This document shows positions 21,776 through 35,360 of a stretch of 64,000 nt of DNA, one piece after another (positions within the stretch are counted from its first letter, which is position 1; every line of letters starts with the position of its first letter). A program made the position numbers and the translations under genes. Source of the DNA: Cyclina sinensis (lineage: Eukaryota; Mollusca; Bivalvia; Venerida; Veneridae); NCBI GenBank assembly GCA_012932295.1, contig JAAONU010000018.1, forward strand, positions 7,808,828-7,872,827, read 5' to 3'. The notes under the pieces are model-generated. The model was given only the letters and a program-made list of their open reading frames with translations. It made no database searches and was not told where the DNA came from.

Positions 21776-24700
21776 TTAATATAACAGCCTGATCAATAGA
21801 TAAATTAATGGCTTATCAGCTGGAATTCTGGAGAACAACACTGACTATATATGAAGTACATGTCTACTTTTTGCACCTGCCAGCCAAGCACTTGACCCCT
21901 CTTGTTGTGATTATAAAAATTCTGGCAAACATTCACAGATTAAACAAGTAGCAGGTACATTTTGCAATGAATCAACTGTCCTTACAAATGTGGTTTTGTA
22001 TACTACAAATCCTCAAATATGGTTCATCATGATTATCCTTACTATACCTTAAAAAGTATTTAATTTCTTATGTCATTGAAATACCGCTGATAGTACATTT
22101 CTTACTTTTCTGGCATTCTTAAGAAAAAATACTTCGGTGAGCATTATTTGGTTTTACCAATTTTTTGTTTTTAATTGGAGTAGTGTCATAAAAGGATTTT
22201 ACAAATTGAAGACTGGTTCTTAGGATTTTTTCTTTTAATTGGAGACTGGTTTCTTAAAACGATTTCATAAAATTGAGACTGGTTTCACAGAAGGGTTTGG
22301 TTTCGTAGAAGGATTTTATAAATTTAATCAGATGTATGATACTAAAATACCTGCAATATCGATAGACTATAAATAAAAAAAATAAATTCTGTGATGGTCT
22401 ACCAAGACTTTGTAGTTTAATTAAAGTATTCTATTACACAACACCCACTCCAAGACCTTGTACCGATGGCGGAAACTGGTGAATTCCATATGCATTTAAT
22501 TGTCACTACTTAAATTTCAACAGATAACGTTAGATAGGTGATAATTTCCGAAACGTTTAAATGTGTATGATTGAACTTTCTCAAAATAGAATGGCGAACG
22601 TTGCCTATATAAATATAATAATAATAATAATAACAATAATAAAGCAAATGATGCACTTTATATGTTTTTAAATATTCTTCGGGAATTATAACCCTTCATT
22701 TTTGTTTATCATTTAAAATGATTTGAAAAGACTTCCTCGAACTGACTTTCATTAAAGTTAGTGGTCAAAGAACACAATGCATGGTTACTGAATATTTTCG
22801 TTAAAACATGTGCATTTATGTGTATCTTTAGAAAAACAAATACTACAAGTCTTTTAACTTAAATAAATTCATTGGTAGGAAAAACGATTTGCTCCCATTG
22901 AGTAAAGTTGAATATGGTGTAAAAATCTTTCACGACTGGCCTAGTCATGAATTAAATTTACAAATACACTGGAGGGTATATTTTGATTAATGTATCTCTC
23001 TTAAGTAAAGAGGTCTTTGTTACTTTTATAAATTACATGATTTCTGGACATCCACTGTGTTTTATTTATTCATCTTGACTCTCATGCATCTTGGGTATTT
23101 TTGAACTCTGATTTAACTTTTTAAACGTTTGAACGAATTTTGCACGATTTTTTATCCTGTACCAATGTCGAACTTCTTATCATACCGACTTATTTAACTT
23201 ATCTATCATAGTAATAATAATAATAATTATTATTATTATTATTGTTATTATTATTATTGATAGTAAAATTATTATTGTTGTTTGAAAACAAAACATTTAA
23301 ACACGTACTATTAATTGTAGATTCATTATAATAAAAAAAGGAAAAAAAACTTCACAAAGAACATTTTAGAAAACGTTACAATATTCTTTTTCTCCTGCTA
23401 AAGCATACATGATCCCTGCCCAGATGGCACATATTAATCAACATGGACTTTTGTCAATTAAATAAATTTATTTGCACAAAATGTATTATTGCCCTAATTG
23501 TCTTAATTCAGTTAAGAATACTTTCACCCCCAGTCAAGAACAATAATAATATCAGTTGCTGTTTCAACCGATTTCCAGTTTTACTTTTTTGTTCTTAAGT
23601 TTTGAGAAAAAAGTTTCGTTCTTCGGACTCTATAGAAGAACTTCATTCAGTCTTAAACCATTGTGATTTTTTTTCTATATCCTTCTTTCTATTCATAAGT
23701 TTTGAATTTACATGATATCCGATTTCCATTTCTTTTATATGTTGTAAGGTGGTTCACAAAAGATGAAATGTCTTCAGATTCTAAAAGTTGATTAATTCAT
23801 CTTCTTGTACTGATAATTTACCACCGCCCCCTTGCTTCCATTTTCTATGTCTTAATAAATTATTATATGATTTGATATGAATCAGTTTAGATATACCATC
23901 AATATTATTTTATATTTCTTGTAAGATGACAAAAACAAGAGTCGTAGGCAAATTTACAGTATCATATCACATTTCCGTATGCCTGAAGACGGGATTTATC
24001 GCTAGATGATCTGAAATGATAAGTATGTTATAACAGTCTATCTTGTAACAATAATGAAATCTAAAGTCACTCTCTGATTATTTTAAGATAAATCACACGT
24101 CACAATTAAATGATAATGTCATAATGAACACCACAAAATGATATTTAACAAGTAAATCACCATTGAATAAAATAATACTAGTTAGGAGAAATATCCTGAA
24201 GGTATGAACATGTCTTTTTTTGTCCCTCTGTCGCATCATCTTCTGTTATATTTGTTCGGTAGTTTCCGTGTGTCCGGTCGGTTAAGATCGGTGGCTACCC
24301 AAGGCGGTGCAACTACCCGTAGGCGGGATCAGAGATTTAACTGATATTTTGATTAGGCGAACTGTAACAAATGGGTACCCGTCCACCAATCGAAAAAGAG
24401 AGACTATTTGTCAAATTATCCGTTTAATACCCAACTATTTAAAGATGCTTTCAATTAAAGTCACATCATCACTTAACCGATTTTTCAAATGGTAAATTTA
24501 TCTTAATCTGGCAACCACAGAGATAGAATGGCGATAAAAGTGGGGTTTTGAAAAGCAAATGTATTGTGTGAACATTTCATGACCATTAACATATACGGAT
24601 TTCTACTTTTTAATTTAATCTGTACGACAGTCGAGAGGTTTTAATTCCTGGGGATAAATTCTACATTTCTTGACTACTTGGATATTTACTTGCTGTGCCA

Positions 24701-27700
24701 GATCACTCAAAGAACCATCAGTTCCTTTCCGCGGACCACAAGTAGTTATGCACCGTCCAGTTACAACACAGGTATACACCTAGTTCATTTACTAGAATCT
24801 TCATAAGGTACAAACTTATTCATATCATGACTGCTGCAATTTTTCTGGTGTTTTCTCTCTTCTTAGAATAAATTACATCAAGCATAACACCTTGGCACAG
24901 CGACTTGACGACATTACATCTTCCTATAGAGCTGCATACTTCAAAGAATTTTTTTTGCTGAGCAAGTACTTTTTACGATATTCAAGAGATATGTTTTCTT
25001 ATTTTCGGTTCCAAGAATATTTATTAATCTTTATTTGCTTGAAGTCGGTCATTTCTAGGTAAGGAATTATGAGAAATTGTGCAATATCGTTACAATAGTT
25101 CTTAGCTATGAATGGAAACATGTATTTAGAATAGATATGTCAAATACAAATTACAAAAGTACACATATAATACAGATAGCATGCCTAGATATAATGGATT
25201 CAGAAAACAAGTTCCGAAGAAACATATTATTTCATCTTCATGAAACTGGACAATGTTGAAAGTGTAAAAAAATATGTTTTCCCCCCAATAAACTGAATTA
25301 CACCGGCTTGTGGATAATTATTATTTTACAAGGGATTCTTACGAAATATAAGAAATCAGGTGCAACTGGCCCGTAAAATGATACAAGAGAATATACCTTG
25401 CTTTTTGGTTGTGGACAATTTTTAACTATAGTTAGGATAGTTCTTGATTACCATGTATCAATAGAAAATTCGTTCGCGATTGAACATACAGAATCAGTCA
25501 GACGTTTTGAAGTGTCTATTGCCAACGTTGAAAGGTCACTCTAATTGTCCTACGGGAAAAATGTGCACGGTCACAATGCAGAGTAATATAAGCTAACCTG
25601 ATCACCGTTCCTAAAACAGGATGGTCAAATGTATCAAGGTTGCTGTGATATACTTTTTATCGTTGTGGTTTAAACATCAACAAATATTTGCGGTCAGCAA
25701 TATCATGTATATACTCAAAACTTCTGAACAGCAAACCTCACCTTGAATTTTCATTATGGAATGTGGAGCACACTTTCCGTTAATTAGATATTCGGTGCTT
25801 ATTTGGAGTAATTTTAAAACTTGTGACAGTATCTGTGATTTTTGTCGTACTTTAGTTATGAAGCAGGAAGCATTTGTCAGAACGGTAACAGTAGCTTGAA
25901 GGAAAGATTTAACGAAACGGTTTAGGAATTAAAAGAAAAGAAAATATAAATACGAACACAATTTTATGGTTTTAATATATTTTTCTAATTTGTTTAATGT
26001 TTGGTAATAATGTATTGTTTTCTTAAACAAAAATCAGTACTAACGAAACATAAATAATTTCAACCAGGTGAACCAATGACATGACAATAACAAACATGAA
26101 AATAACAAAAATTATTGACAACATAATTATTATGTTATTATATTTGTCTAAGATGTTATCAATAAATTATTCTCTGTCCAAGAATAATGGAAAGGATAAT
26201 GTACTAAAGATTCAGTAAAATATCAATCAATTATTTGACAAACACGTGGCGTTTACAGTTTTGTTACTTAATCACCAGTTTTACGATTATGTATGTTCTG
26301 TTCTGCTCTGTTCTGATCACCAAGTAGCAGAATTTACGCCACGACAAATTTCGCAGAAGTCAGACGAATTTATTCAATTTTGTTTAAACAAAACCAACTG
26401 AACTTATATTTTATAAAAAATTAGTATTGATATTTTGTACGGTGTAGAATTGGAATAACGATGTTTTAAACATTTTTATAATAGTTACATGGCGGAAACG
26501 TGTTTCTTTTGTATGAGTACAATAAAGTGGTTTTGGGAAAAATTGGCATCACGAGAAATAATAATTATATGGAATTGAAACAGAAAAAAGCACGGACCTC
26601 AGTAAGACTGGAATTAATACAAGTGATGTTTTTCCTTGGGAGGTATTTTCGGTCTAATTTTTGACAATTTTAAGCCAGTTTAAATATTTTTTCTTTTCTG
26701 AAATACAGACGGACATCAATTTATTTTTGAGATCAGCTTCCACACATGGGTAATAAATACAAGGGTTGCTATAGGGTCGATATATTACAATAATTAAAAA
26801 CTTATCAAGAAAATGATGTCCACTTTATACAACTCCGTTTCCAATAAATATTTATGTAGCTAATATTTTTTTAAATTTATATTTAGTTTATACTAACGTC
26901 AGGTAACTCTAAGAGCTTACCTACGGGTTATATACTTATTTGTTAAATAAATTTAACGCACCTGAACAAATTCCATAAATGACAATAGAAGGAATTTGTT
27001 TCTCTGACAAGAAGTGTTGCTTCAGAACCAGTTTCTATTATATAATCTATCAGTCTGTTTTGTCGTCTGTAACTGCATATTGTAAACAAATTACAAGAAA
27101 TGAAAAACTTTGATTGGTTTGGAAGAAATAAAAGAACAAGATAAAATAGAAAAAAAAAATATTTCCAGTTCACGACGCACTGCAGATTTTAAGTGTTTGT
27201 AAAAACCGTGAATATAATTCACTACATATATTTATTTTGTTATATCTGAAATAAACAAAATTGTAAAAGTTGTGTTTTTCAGTGTGTTGAAATTAACATG
27301 AAATAGATTTTTAATTTAGGTATACATCAGCTAGATAAAAGAAATCTCTTTTCGATGTAGACCGGAAATTTGATGAACTGATTAAACAGAAAATAATGTG
27401 TCTTAAGACACCGCTTAAGATCTTTACATAAATATGTAGAGAGAAAGTAAAGAAAATATGTTGTTTTTTTTTTTTTACAATTAACGCATTTTTATTTTTG
27501 TAGTGTAATTCGCCACAGGTGAAATTTCAAAAAAAAATTTTGTTCATCACGTCAAAGGCAATATATTTTCTTCTTCAGTTATTCTAACTGAATAAACAGT
27601 GGAAAAAGAAATGCTATACTTTCAGGACTGTTAGAGACAACTGCAACTTAGCCTCACACATTCAGCACAAAAGTCAGCGAAACGTTTTCATAATAAAAGC

Positions 27701-27919
27701 AGTCAATGATATCTGTCTTTAGTTTCAGATGAGATGCTAACTACACACGTGGCTTTTTGCGCATTTGTGCATTCAAAACACATAATTTCTTGGAAATCAC
27801 ACATATTTGTCTCGTGCATTTGACAGACATTTAGATAATTTGACACACCTTCAGTATATATTAGTTAGCAAAAGGCTGAGTTCTCTCTTAACCCTTGTTT
27901 TCATTCCTGCTTTTCACAG
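21776..27919. other. intergenic / 5' region of IRX-A, no gene seen
   Basis: Very AT-rich. Contains a short AT palindromic trinucleotide tract near 23213-23266 and an (ATA)n stretch near 22615-22640. The first coding exon of IRX-A must lie here or further upstream, because the exon at 27920 opens with a splice acceptor and no in-frame ATG precedes it; I could not recognise it. A less AT-rich stretch at 24240-24330 is unexplained. Confidence 0.5.
22160..22325. repeat. short irregular tandem repeat (GAGACTGGTT units)
   Basis: AATTG(G)AGACTGGTTTCTTA and AGGATTTTATAAATT-type words recur four times with variable spacing. Degenerate minisatellite. Confidence 0.4.
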
Positions 27920-28201
27920 ACAACGTCTTCATTAAATATCCGGACATCAACCCCGAAAGTTGTCTATCCTCCCGTCGCGCGCCAAATGACGCAGCAAAGA
28001 TGTTGTGAGACCGGACGTCCGGTTATGATGGATCCCGTCACTGGCGCTATGATTTGTTCATGTCAGCTGAAGACAGGGGTACCAAATTACCTTTCAAGAG
28101 TCCCGACGTTACCGGAAACAGTCTATGGGGCAGCTGGTGGCCACCAGATTCCTCCAAATGTTGTCATGGGAACCGAGGCGACGTCTGCTTTTTACCAAAT
28201 G
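27920..28201 (+). CDS. Irx: IRX-A exon with CCETGRP motif
   Basis: Acceptor CTTTTCACAG, donor GTGAGT, 94 codons, phase 0 at both ends. Reads [20 protein letters not shown] and ends TSAFYQM. An in-frame ATG at 27986 exists, but upstream residues VVYPPVAR resemble the IRX N-terminus, so the true start is probably in an earlier exon. Confidence 0.9.
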
Positions 28202-31200
28202 GTGAGTATTTCTGTCAATGTGTCTGGAGACTTTGCATCAGCTGGTACAAGATATAATCTGACCCAGACAAACTTGCAAAACACATAGTTCTTGGTGAAT
28301 TGAAATAAACTTCAAAATTGTTTTGACGTATCAAGTAAACATTTTAAATCAATAAAGAATTACGTTTCAATCATAACATAGTTGAACAGCTAGTTTTTAA
28401 TTTGACACAATGTCGGTATATGAATGGTGAACTGCGCTTCTCAACTGTCATTTCGAAACTAGTCAGAGCAATCGGAAACTCGGAAGAAAAAAACAATTCT
28501 TTGCGAGCGCTTTTTTTTTGGTTATTCAGCATATTGCCTTTAAGCCTTTGTCGTCAAACAATAAGAACACAAAAAGGCCGTCGTTTTAATTCTATTCAAA
28601 CAGAAAATAGCATATCAAAGAGTAAAGATTCCCTGCACAAAACTCATAGTATAACAAAACGAACGATAATTTGAATTTAAATTGAAACAAACATAGATGA
28701 TTGGTTCAATACTTAAGAAGCGACTTTTTAACATAATTAACAAAATAGTTTTAATGTTGAACTGAATAATAAGAAAGTACGCTTACATTATATCAAGATT
28801 TTCAGACATTAATTTAGTCATTTTCTTTATTTCCTAGAATAACATATCACACTCTCAAACATAATTTTGATATAGCAAAATTGCTGTAGCCATGTGAGTC
28901 AATAATTCAGGTTGAATCGAGATATAATAAAAAGATAATGGAGATGCCAAAAGTTTTTCCTAAATTTTTATTCAACGAATCCAGGAAAAATGTTATTATA
29001 GGAGCCTCTAGACAGCCGGCTAACTGAAATTTAACACGTCCGTACAAGTAGAGAATTATAGTAAATTTATACAATTGATTCGTAATAAGAAGTGAACATG
29101 CCGAGCTGTCTGTAGCGTTACATTACACGTATGCATTTCAGAGAAAATGGTAAAAGCTCAAAATACAAATAGGAACAAAATATGTCATGTGCATTTAATA
29201 CAAACAATTAGAGCACGACTGATTGAATAATTTGATATTTTAATCACTGATTGAAATGGTATGAATTTTTATTTCTTTTTTTTTGTGGAAAAATAATATT
29301 AACTTTTTGATATTGAATCTGATATTACTATTAATTGCATTTTTTCTGAATTAAAGAGACAACAACTGGACCAAAACTCTAGACAATCTGGGGTCGGGGG
29401 TCAATACAGAAGCAGGGTGACAATAAGAGAGTTTACTCTCCAACACTACCACGTGATCTAATGTTTTATACTTGCTTATGGGGATGATTTAACTGTACTT
29501 CTTTGTTTAAGGACAAAATGTGATGACTCCATCAACTGTGTCGCGTAACAGGACCAATACGAGACATTTTTTTTGGTAGTTGGCTTGAACTTTTTTTCTT
29601 TTTTTCTGAAGTCTGAAGGGGTGGGGGGGGGGGGGGGAATAGTTATACTGTTTTATTTCATAAACAGATATTTTGTAATGGTCATGATTAATTTCTTAAC
29701 GAGGCCAGGATATAATTAAGTTTAATTGATAAATCTTTATCTTATTATGCAAATCGGCGGAAATCTACCCCATTGTTAGTTCACAACATGACAGACATAG
29801 AAATATATTTGAAAGAAAAAATAGATCCTGGCATCGTTTAAAAGTTCAATAAATTAATACGATTTACAATAAAAAAATTATTATCATGTCTCGTCTAAAT
29901 AACAATAATTATTTTATGGAAATGTCTCTCTTATAAAATTTATGTGAAATATTGCAGCTCAGCATGATTGGCAAAAACATCGCAACCACTTTATCAAAAA
30001 ATATTGAAATCCTATATGCTTTGCTTCGCTCATTTAACTACGTCGCAAATTTCAAAAGATTTTATTGGATTTGCACAGTGCAAAGTGGATAGATGTTTAT
30101 AGGTCATAGACAGGTTACAGAAGCACATTTTTTTGCTGTACTATGAAAATTTAATACATTTGTATCCGAGGTATGTTTCATGAATCAACAAATAAGACAT
30201 AAATGCATAAATGAGTATAGAAGACCATTCCAGAAAAAGGAGAAAAACTAAGAATTTTTTAAAGTCCAAATTTTGGCTTTTTTAAAACTGTTGTATAAAA
30301 CGTTATATTCCCACTTGTATATTTTTTCAGGCACAGGTCATGAAAACAGAGCGTTCAGCAGAAGGCTTGAAAGCTGCGCCCCCTGGCGTCAATTCCCCAT
30401 ACTACATAGAGCACCTCATGGCCGCACATCCTTACAATGCATTGTGAGTAACTTTTGCGAAATTAACGTAATTCTTTTCTTAAAGTTGAATACCCTTTAT
30501 AATTTCTAATTAAAGCACTTTGACTGTTTTGTACATTGCCCAGAAACAAATTAAAAAATTAATATATAAATAAATTAATAAATAAATATCGGAAATAAAA
30601 CAAACAACGAATATATAATCTTCTAGCTTGCTTTGATGTATCTAGCAACGCCTTTTACTTTTTATATTGAGAATGATTTTTGGCTAGCTTCTATCCTGTA
30701 AGCTCTTAATTCACAAGATCAACATTTCCTTATAAGTCAATAAGAATAATTGGCATTTAGAATTCCACCGGTTAAAACGCAAGTTTAAACATTCTTCAGC
30801 TATTCTGGATTTGACTTCAACAGCGCCAGAAGAAAGAATGCTACAAGAGAAACCACAAGTGCTTTGAAAGCTTGGCTGTACGAGCACAGGAAAAACCCAT
30901 ACCCAACCAAAGGCGAGAAAATAATGCTAGCCATTATAACAAGAATGACCTTGACCCAGGTGTCCACGTGGTTTGCAAACGCCAGAAGGAGATTGAAGAA
31001 GGAATCCAAAATGGACGATAAAGACATTGACCTCAGTGACCTTGACGTTGATGGTAAGTTGTTTGCACTTTCTGACAAAAGTACAGTCATCTTGTGAAAC
31101 TGATCCCCTTTTAAAAATTTTTATCAGTTTCACAAGTAACAAATGGTGAAAATAGAGTATTGATGTCCTATGAAAACAAATTCTGAGCGCTTTTTACCAA

Positions 31201-32015
31201 CAAAATTGCATTTAATAGAAAATAGGTGTGTGGCCTTTCCACCTCTTTTCGGAGTTATTGTAGCGGTATAAATCGATATTGAACATAGGTTAACGATACT
31301 CTAGGCCTCACCGATAGATTTTTATTCTAAACTCTGTGCAAGAAACTCTGTTACAGAATATGTTTGTAAATGCATATTGCACCAGTGCAAAATTGCCAGA
31401 CGCCGTCATTTCACCTGTAATCTGTATGACGCGTCTATACCACTGACATGTGTTACAAATATATCTCTGGAAATCTGGAACATCTCGGTGCATTTAAGTT
31501 GAATTATATTCGACTAAAATTCTGTTGTTATTTTTTGTTCTTCTATTGACAGTTTCTATTGGACCTGTATTAAATTATTATAATAATTTGCAGTAGAAAA
31601 ATCAGAGAAGAGAGGTGATGTAACCCAGCTGTCTGCTAGTGATGACGACGATGCTTTGAACCTGACCGCCGATTTATCAGATATCTCGGACGCGGAAGAT
31701 TCTGCTGAAAAAGTAGTTCCGCCCGAAAATTGCAATCAGAGACTGCTAAAGCCTGATCAACGAACCGAAACTGACTTTGAAAAATATGCAAGCGAAACGA
31801 AAACATTAGCTAGCAGTTTGGATAATGGTTCAGGACAATATCTGCGTGATGCAAAAAATAGTTCCACAAGTTCCGGTTTAAAGAAAGATACATCACATGG
31901 TAAATCACATGACGTAAAATCTTCCTGCCAAGATTTACAACATCCACGACCAAAAATATGGTCTATTTCTGAAATAATTAGTCCAAAGAATGAAGTATGC
32001 AAATCGCCAGTGTGA
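27920..32015 (+). CDS. Irx: Iroquois-class TALE homeobox transcription factor (IRX-A), first exon not located
   Basis: IRX proteins are nuclear DNA-binding regulators of patterning. Four exons (27920-28201, 30331-30443, 30800-31053, 31594-32015) join in phases 0, 2 and 1 to give 356 residues and a TGA stop. The first has the IRX N-terminal signature [20 protein letters not shown]. The homeodomain (about 138-200) has the family start [20 protein letters not shown], the TALE loop NPYPTKGEK and recognition helix [14 protein letters not shown] with Ala at position 50. An acidic stretch ([20 protein letters not shown]) follows, and the C-terminus has the IRX motif PKIWSISEI. The protein is shorter than typical vertebrate IRX proteins after the homeodomain. 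Missing: the first exon carrying the start codon. Assignment to a specific IRX paralog is not possible by eye. Confidence 0.95.
30331..30443 (+). CDS. Irx: IRX-A exon before the homeodomain
   Basis: Acceptor ATTTTTTCAG, donor GTGAGT. Encodes [20 protein letters not shown] then [11 protein letters not shown], ending in phase 2 just before the homeodomain. The equivalent exon of IRX-B (63555-63652) has the same phase and the related [10 protein letters not shown] ending. Confidence 0.88.
30800..31053 (+). CDS. Irx: IRX-A homeodomain exon
   Basis: Acceptor ATTCTTCAG, donor GTAAGT. The whole 63-residue TALE homeodomain lies in this exon, followed by [17 protein letters not shown]. Phase 1 exit. 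Confidence 0.97.
31594..32015 (+). CDS. Irx: IRX-A C-terminal exon with KIWS motif
   Basis: Acceptor TTTGCAG. Encodes [20 protein letters not shown], the acidic LSDISDAED block and the conserved [16 protein letters not shown] near the end. Stop TGA at 32013-32015. Confidence 0.93.
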
Positions 32016-32402
32016 GAAATCTTCTGTTTGTTATAGCCTTAGAGGTAGTTTTTCTTATGTAGAGTTGCACTTTCACCGTACTTAGTTCACAAGAGAAGAG
32101 TACTGTTGACTTAGCATGGCACCATCAAAAACAGTGACACTTTTGAAATAGCGTAGACAATAAGAAGACAATATATTCCTCATATTGCAGTATTTTCTCT
32201 GCAAATGAAAATGTTACGCATTTTAATTAAATGTATTTCTGAAATCCTAAATAGACCATTTCAAACATGATTTATTTGTTATCAAAATTATTTAATGTCT
32301 TCCATAAAATCATGTCAAAATTTAGAATTGTGTTATGTTTTGTACCCATTGTTAGATTTTGTATGTTATTTGTGATTGTTACTAATTTTGTACTGAAGTA
32401 TC

Positions 32403-32408
32403 AATAAA
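32403..32408 (+). terminator. polyadenylation signal AATAAA (IRX-A)
   Basis: Canonical signal in GTATCAATAAACAC, about 390 bases after the IRX-A stop, giving a 3' UTR of roughly 0.4 kb. Confidence 0.6.
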
Positions 32409-34299
32409 CACAAATATCCCGTGATGGTCACTGGTTTTCATACACCTGGAGAGTTCCCAAAAACTTAGAAGAAAAGAAACAAAAAAAGTTTTAATCAAAG
32501 TATTAATATTTATAAATTATATATGCGAGATGAAAAAAATCCATTTAAGGTACACTGTGACCTTTCTGTCTGTTTTTTAAATCATTGATTTTAGTTGAAA
32601 TAACAAGGTAGATTGTGCAACGTGTGCAACTAAGGATCCTTGGTTCACTATGCGAACACTCTGGATCATCGCCTAACTCTAGATCATCGCCTAACAGGCA
32701 AGCATAATCGGGTAGTAGAGTCATTGACGCCAGCGATTTTCTTTTGTTGTTCTGTGTGTCATGGCAGCATTTCGTTTTTTTTTTTTCAGGAAAATAGAAA
32801 CAAAGGTTTGCACGTGAAATCGTCTGAGTAAGCCATTTTGAAATATATATTTGTTAATGAACCCTGGACCTTACCGAATCTTAAATATATACAAGGATTA
32901 CTTTGAAACAACACTTTTATTTTAAATTATGTGAAATTCAATAATGGCAGACAGAGCGTCTATTAGACACTGACTTCCGCATTATCTTGGATTACAGGAC
33001 ATAAATTTAAGAATTTAGTGGTATTGAAAGAAGTCCTGTAAAGGAAATACTGAAATCCAAAGATATATACACCTTATGCCATGTTTATTTGCCCGCTAAT
33101 CTTGTTTCTCAACCACTGTTTACCTATTTTCACCAAACTTAGCCATAAATGGTAATTATGCGATAAGTAAACTGTCACCGTTACACGAAGTCATCGTCTA
33201 AACAAAATGAACAGTTAGAATAATTTACGCCTCAAGTTTGTTCGATTGTGTCAAAAATGATATAAATGTACGATGTCCGTCATAATGACATGGAAGTTTA
33301 CACATTTTTAAAATCGTGTGTAAACAGATAGGGGGCGAAACTGATAAGGGATGAATGACTAATGGTGCGAATTGCCTTTGAAAAAAGTAATTGGCTTTTA
33401 ACTGTCTATTTGACAAGTTTAACATTGTTCAAATAATAAACCTGTCATTTATTTGTTTATTTATCTATTTGTTAAAATAATGATAAATTTGGCTGAAAAG
33501 ATCTACTGTATTCCATCTATGTGGCTTATTTAGTCAATTCAGGAAAAAAATGCCATAGTTATAGTACAACGTACAATGATATGATATTATAAATCATTGA
33601 ACAGGGCAACTAACTCATTTGCATTATCCGTTTTCGGTAAAATTCGGTGAAGTTGTCTCCCTTCCGATTTTGAAAAAAAAATAAATAAAAAAAGATGGAC
33701 ACAAGTAACATCCATTTTGTAGTGCCAGAGCCCTCACAGTCTATGTTTAAAAATTTAAACTGTATTCGACCTTATCACAGCTGTATTTATGTTTAAGTGT
33801 GTTTTTGCGTATTTTCCGGTAGAAAGCGAATTACGCCTTTTAGAAATTAAACTTGGTGAAAAACAGTCTCGACGTGACGTTTTGTAACAACCCGGGGTAT
33901 ACTTTTTTTAAAGCTTATCACAAAGTGCAGATATTCGTTTTTTCCCTCTGCAAACACACTACTGCGAATAAATTAGTCTGGATTGGAAACATTTAAGTTT
34001 CTCAGTTTTTCCCCCCAAATCAATTTTACTCTAAAATATTGAAGTCACTCATTTAAAAGCGTGCATTTCTACTTCATTTCGCGTCCAATTTGAAAAAAGC
34101 GAATTGTAAAAAAAAGACATTAAAATCATCACTTTCTAACAGGATCAGTTTGCCATAAACGCTCTTCCCTGTACACGAATAATCTATTCATTGACTTCTT
34201 AGGTGGCTAATAGAAAACGCACCGCTTTGTCAGCATATAAACCAACAACATTTGCGCTTAATAATTCGGGTACATAAATCTTGTCAAAGCGATGTTAAC

Positions 34300-34475
34300 A
34301 AATTGCTTAATCGGGCTGCAAAAATGAAGTCCCCACTCGCCCTTTGATAAGGCTGAGCTTTTATTTTGCCCAGCCACCGTAGTTTGTATGGAAAAATTAT
34401 TATAATCATTTGAAAGACATTATGTTTCACGATATGTAGCCGGCGCCGCCTGATTTCATGGTTCTTCAAAATGGC
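34300..34475. promoter_or_regulatory. candidate conserved enhancer-like block
   Basis: Holds CCCTTTGATAAGG (a TCF/LEF-like CTTTGAT overlapping a GATA core), AATTATTATAATCATTT (homeobox-like sites) and CAAAATGGCGGC (YY1-like). It stands out from the flanking AT-rich DNA in composition. Conservation cannot be tested here. Confidence 0.3.
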
Positions 34476-35229
34476 GGCCTGTGGTTAAAAACACTTTGAG
34501 ATATTTAGAAATAAAGACGTGGTACGCAGTTTTTACGGGTGCGGAAATAAAGTAAATTCTTTCTTCCTGCTACCATCTCATCCATGTAGTTTTTCAGCTC
34601 ATTTTTTGTAGAAACATTCTCTTGTCTACAGGACTGCAGAATATTTGGTGGAGAATGAGGGAATCAATTAACAGAAGATACAACTGTTTATCTTATGACA
34701 TCTTTCAGTTTGTCATACATATTTTACATCTATATTCGAATTTTTTTTATACCATTCATGATATCTATTGTCTTTACGTTCATATTTTGTATTAATTTAT
34801 TTTTATTGTTGTTGTTATTGTTGTTGTTGTTGTTGTTGTGTCCTTTTTCATACAATATTAGATGAGGACAGCATTTAGCGGTTGGTGACATGACTGCCAA
34901 TAGAAGTGAAAGAAATCAATTCAAAGTCAGAAAACAAACACAGACTTCTTGTGGCGACAACATCCTTGTCACATTAATAGTTGCACTCTGCTCCAGACGA
35001 GAAAATAGTTTACTAGAAAGCGTATTGTTTTGTTTCACTGAAACACTGGCAAATAGTCTGCCAATATGTACCCATTCGTCTGCGTGAGAGATTAACTGAT
35101 CATTTACAAACTTATATGATACCAGTAGAGACATATGAAGTAGCTGATAACATGCAATAATTTTGATGATAGTATTTATGTTCCTGTGTTAAAATGACAC
35201 CTCAGAATGTCAGTGTCTAGCTTGCCGAG

Positions 35230-35360
35230 TACAGTCGTGCATGAATGTCATGTGACACCAATGTCATTAACAACCGTTGCCAAGGATCAAAGGTCACGTG
35301 AAAGCTACCAGGGGCAACCAGCCTCTTGACCCCTTTCCGGGTGGTATAGAAGCTGACCCT
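35230..35360. promoter_or_regulatory. candidate regulatory block with RFX-like, E-box and AAAGGTCA motifs
   Basis: Dense recognisable words: GTTGCCAAGG (RFX half-site-like), GATCAAAGGTCACGTGA (TCF-like plus nuclear receptor half-site plus CACGTG E-box), and TGTGACACCAATGTCATTAA. It lies between the two IRX genes. Function is inferred from motifs only. Confidence 0.3.

Noticed and set aside
24307..24495. 62-codon open frame
   Set aside because: No motif, no splice context or codon signal.
28402..28674. 90-codon open frame in IRX-A intron
   Set aside because: Low complexity, no known motif, lies between two well-supported exons.
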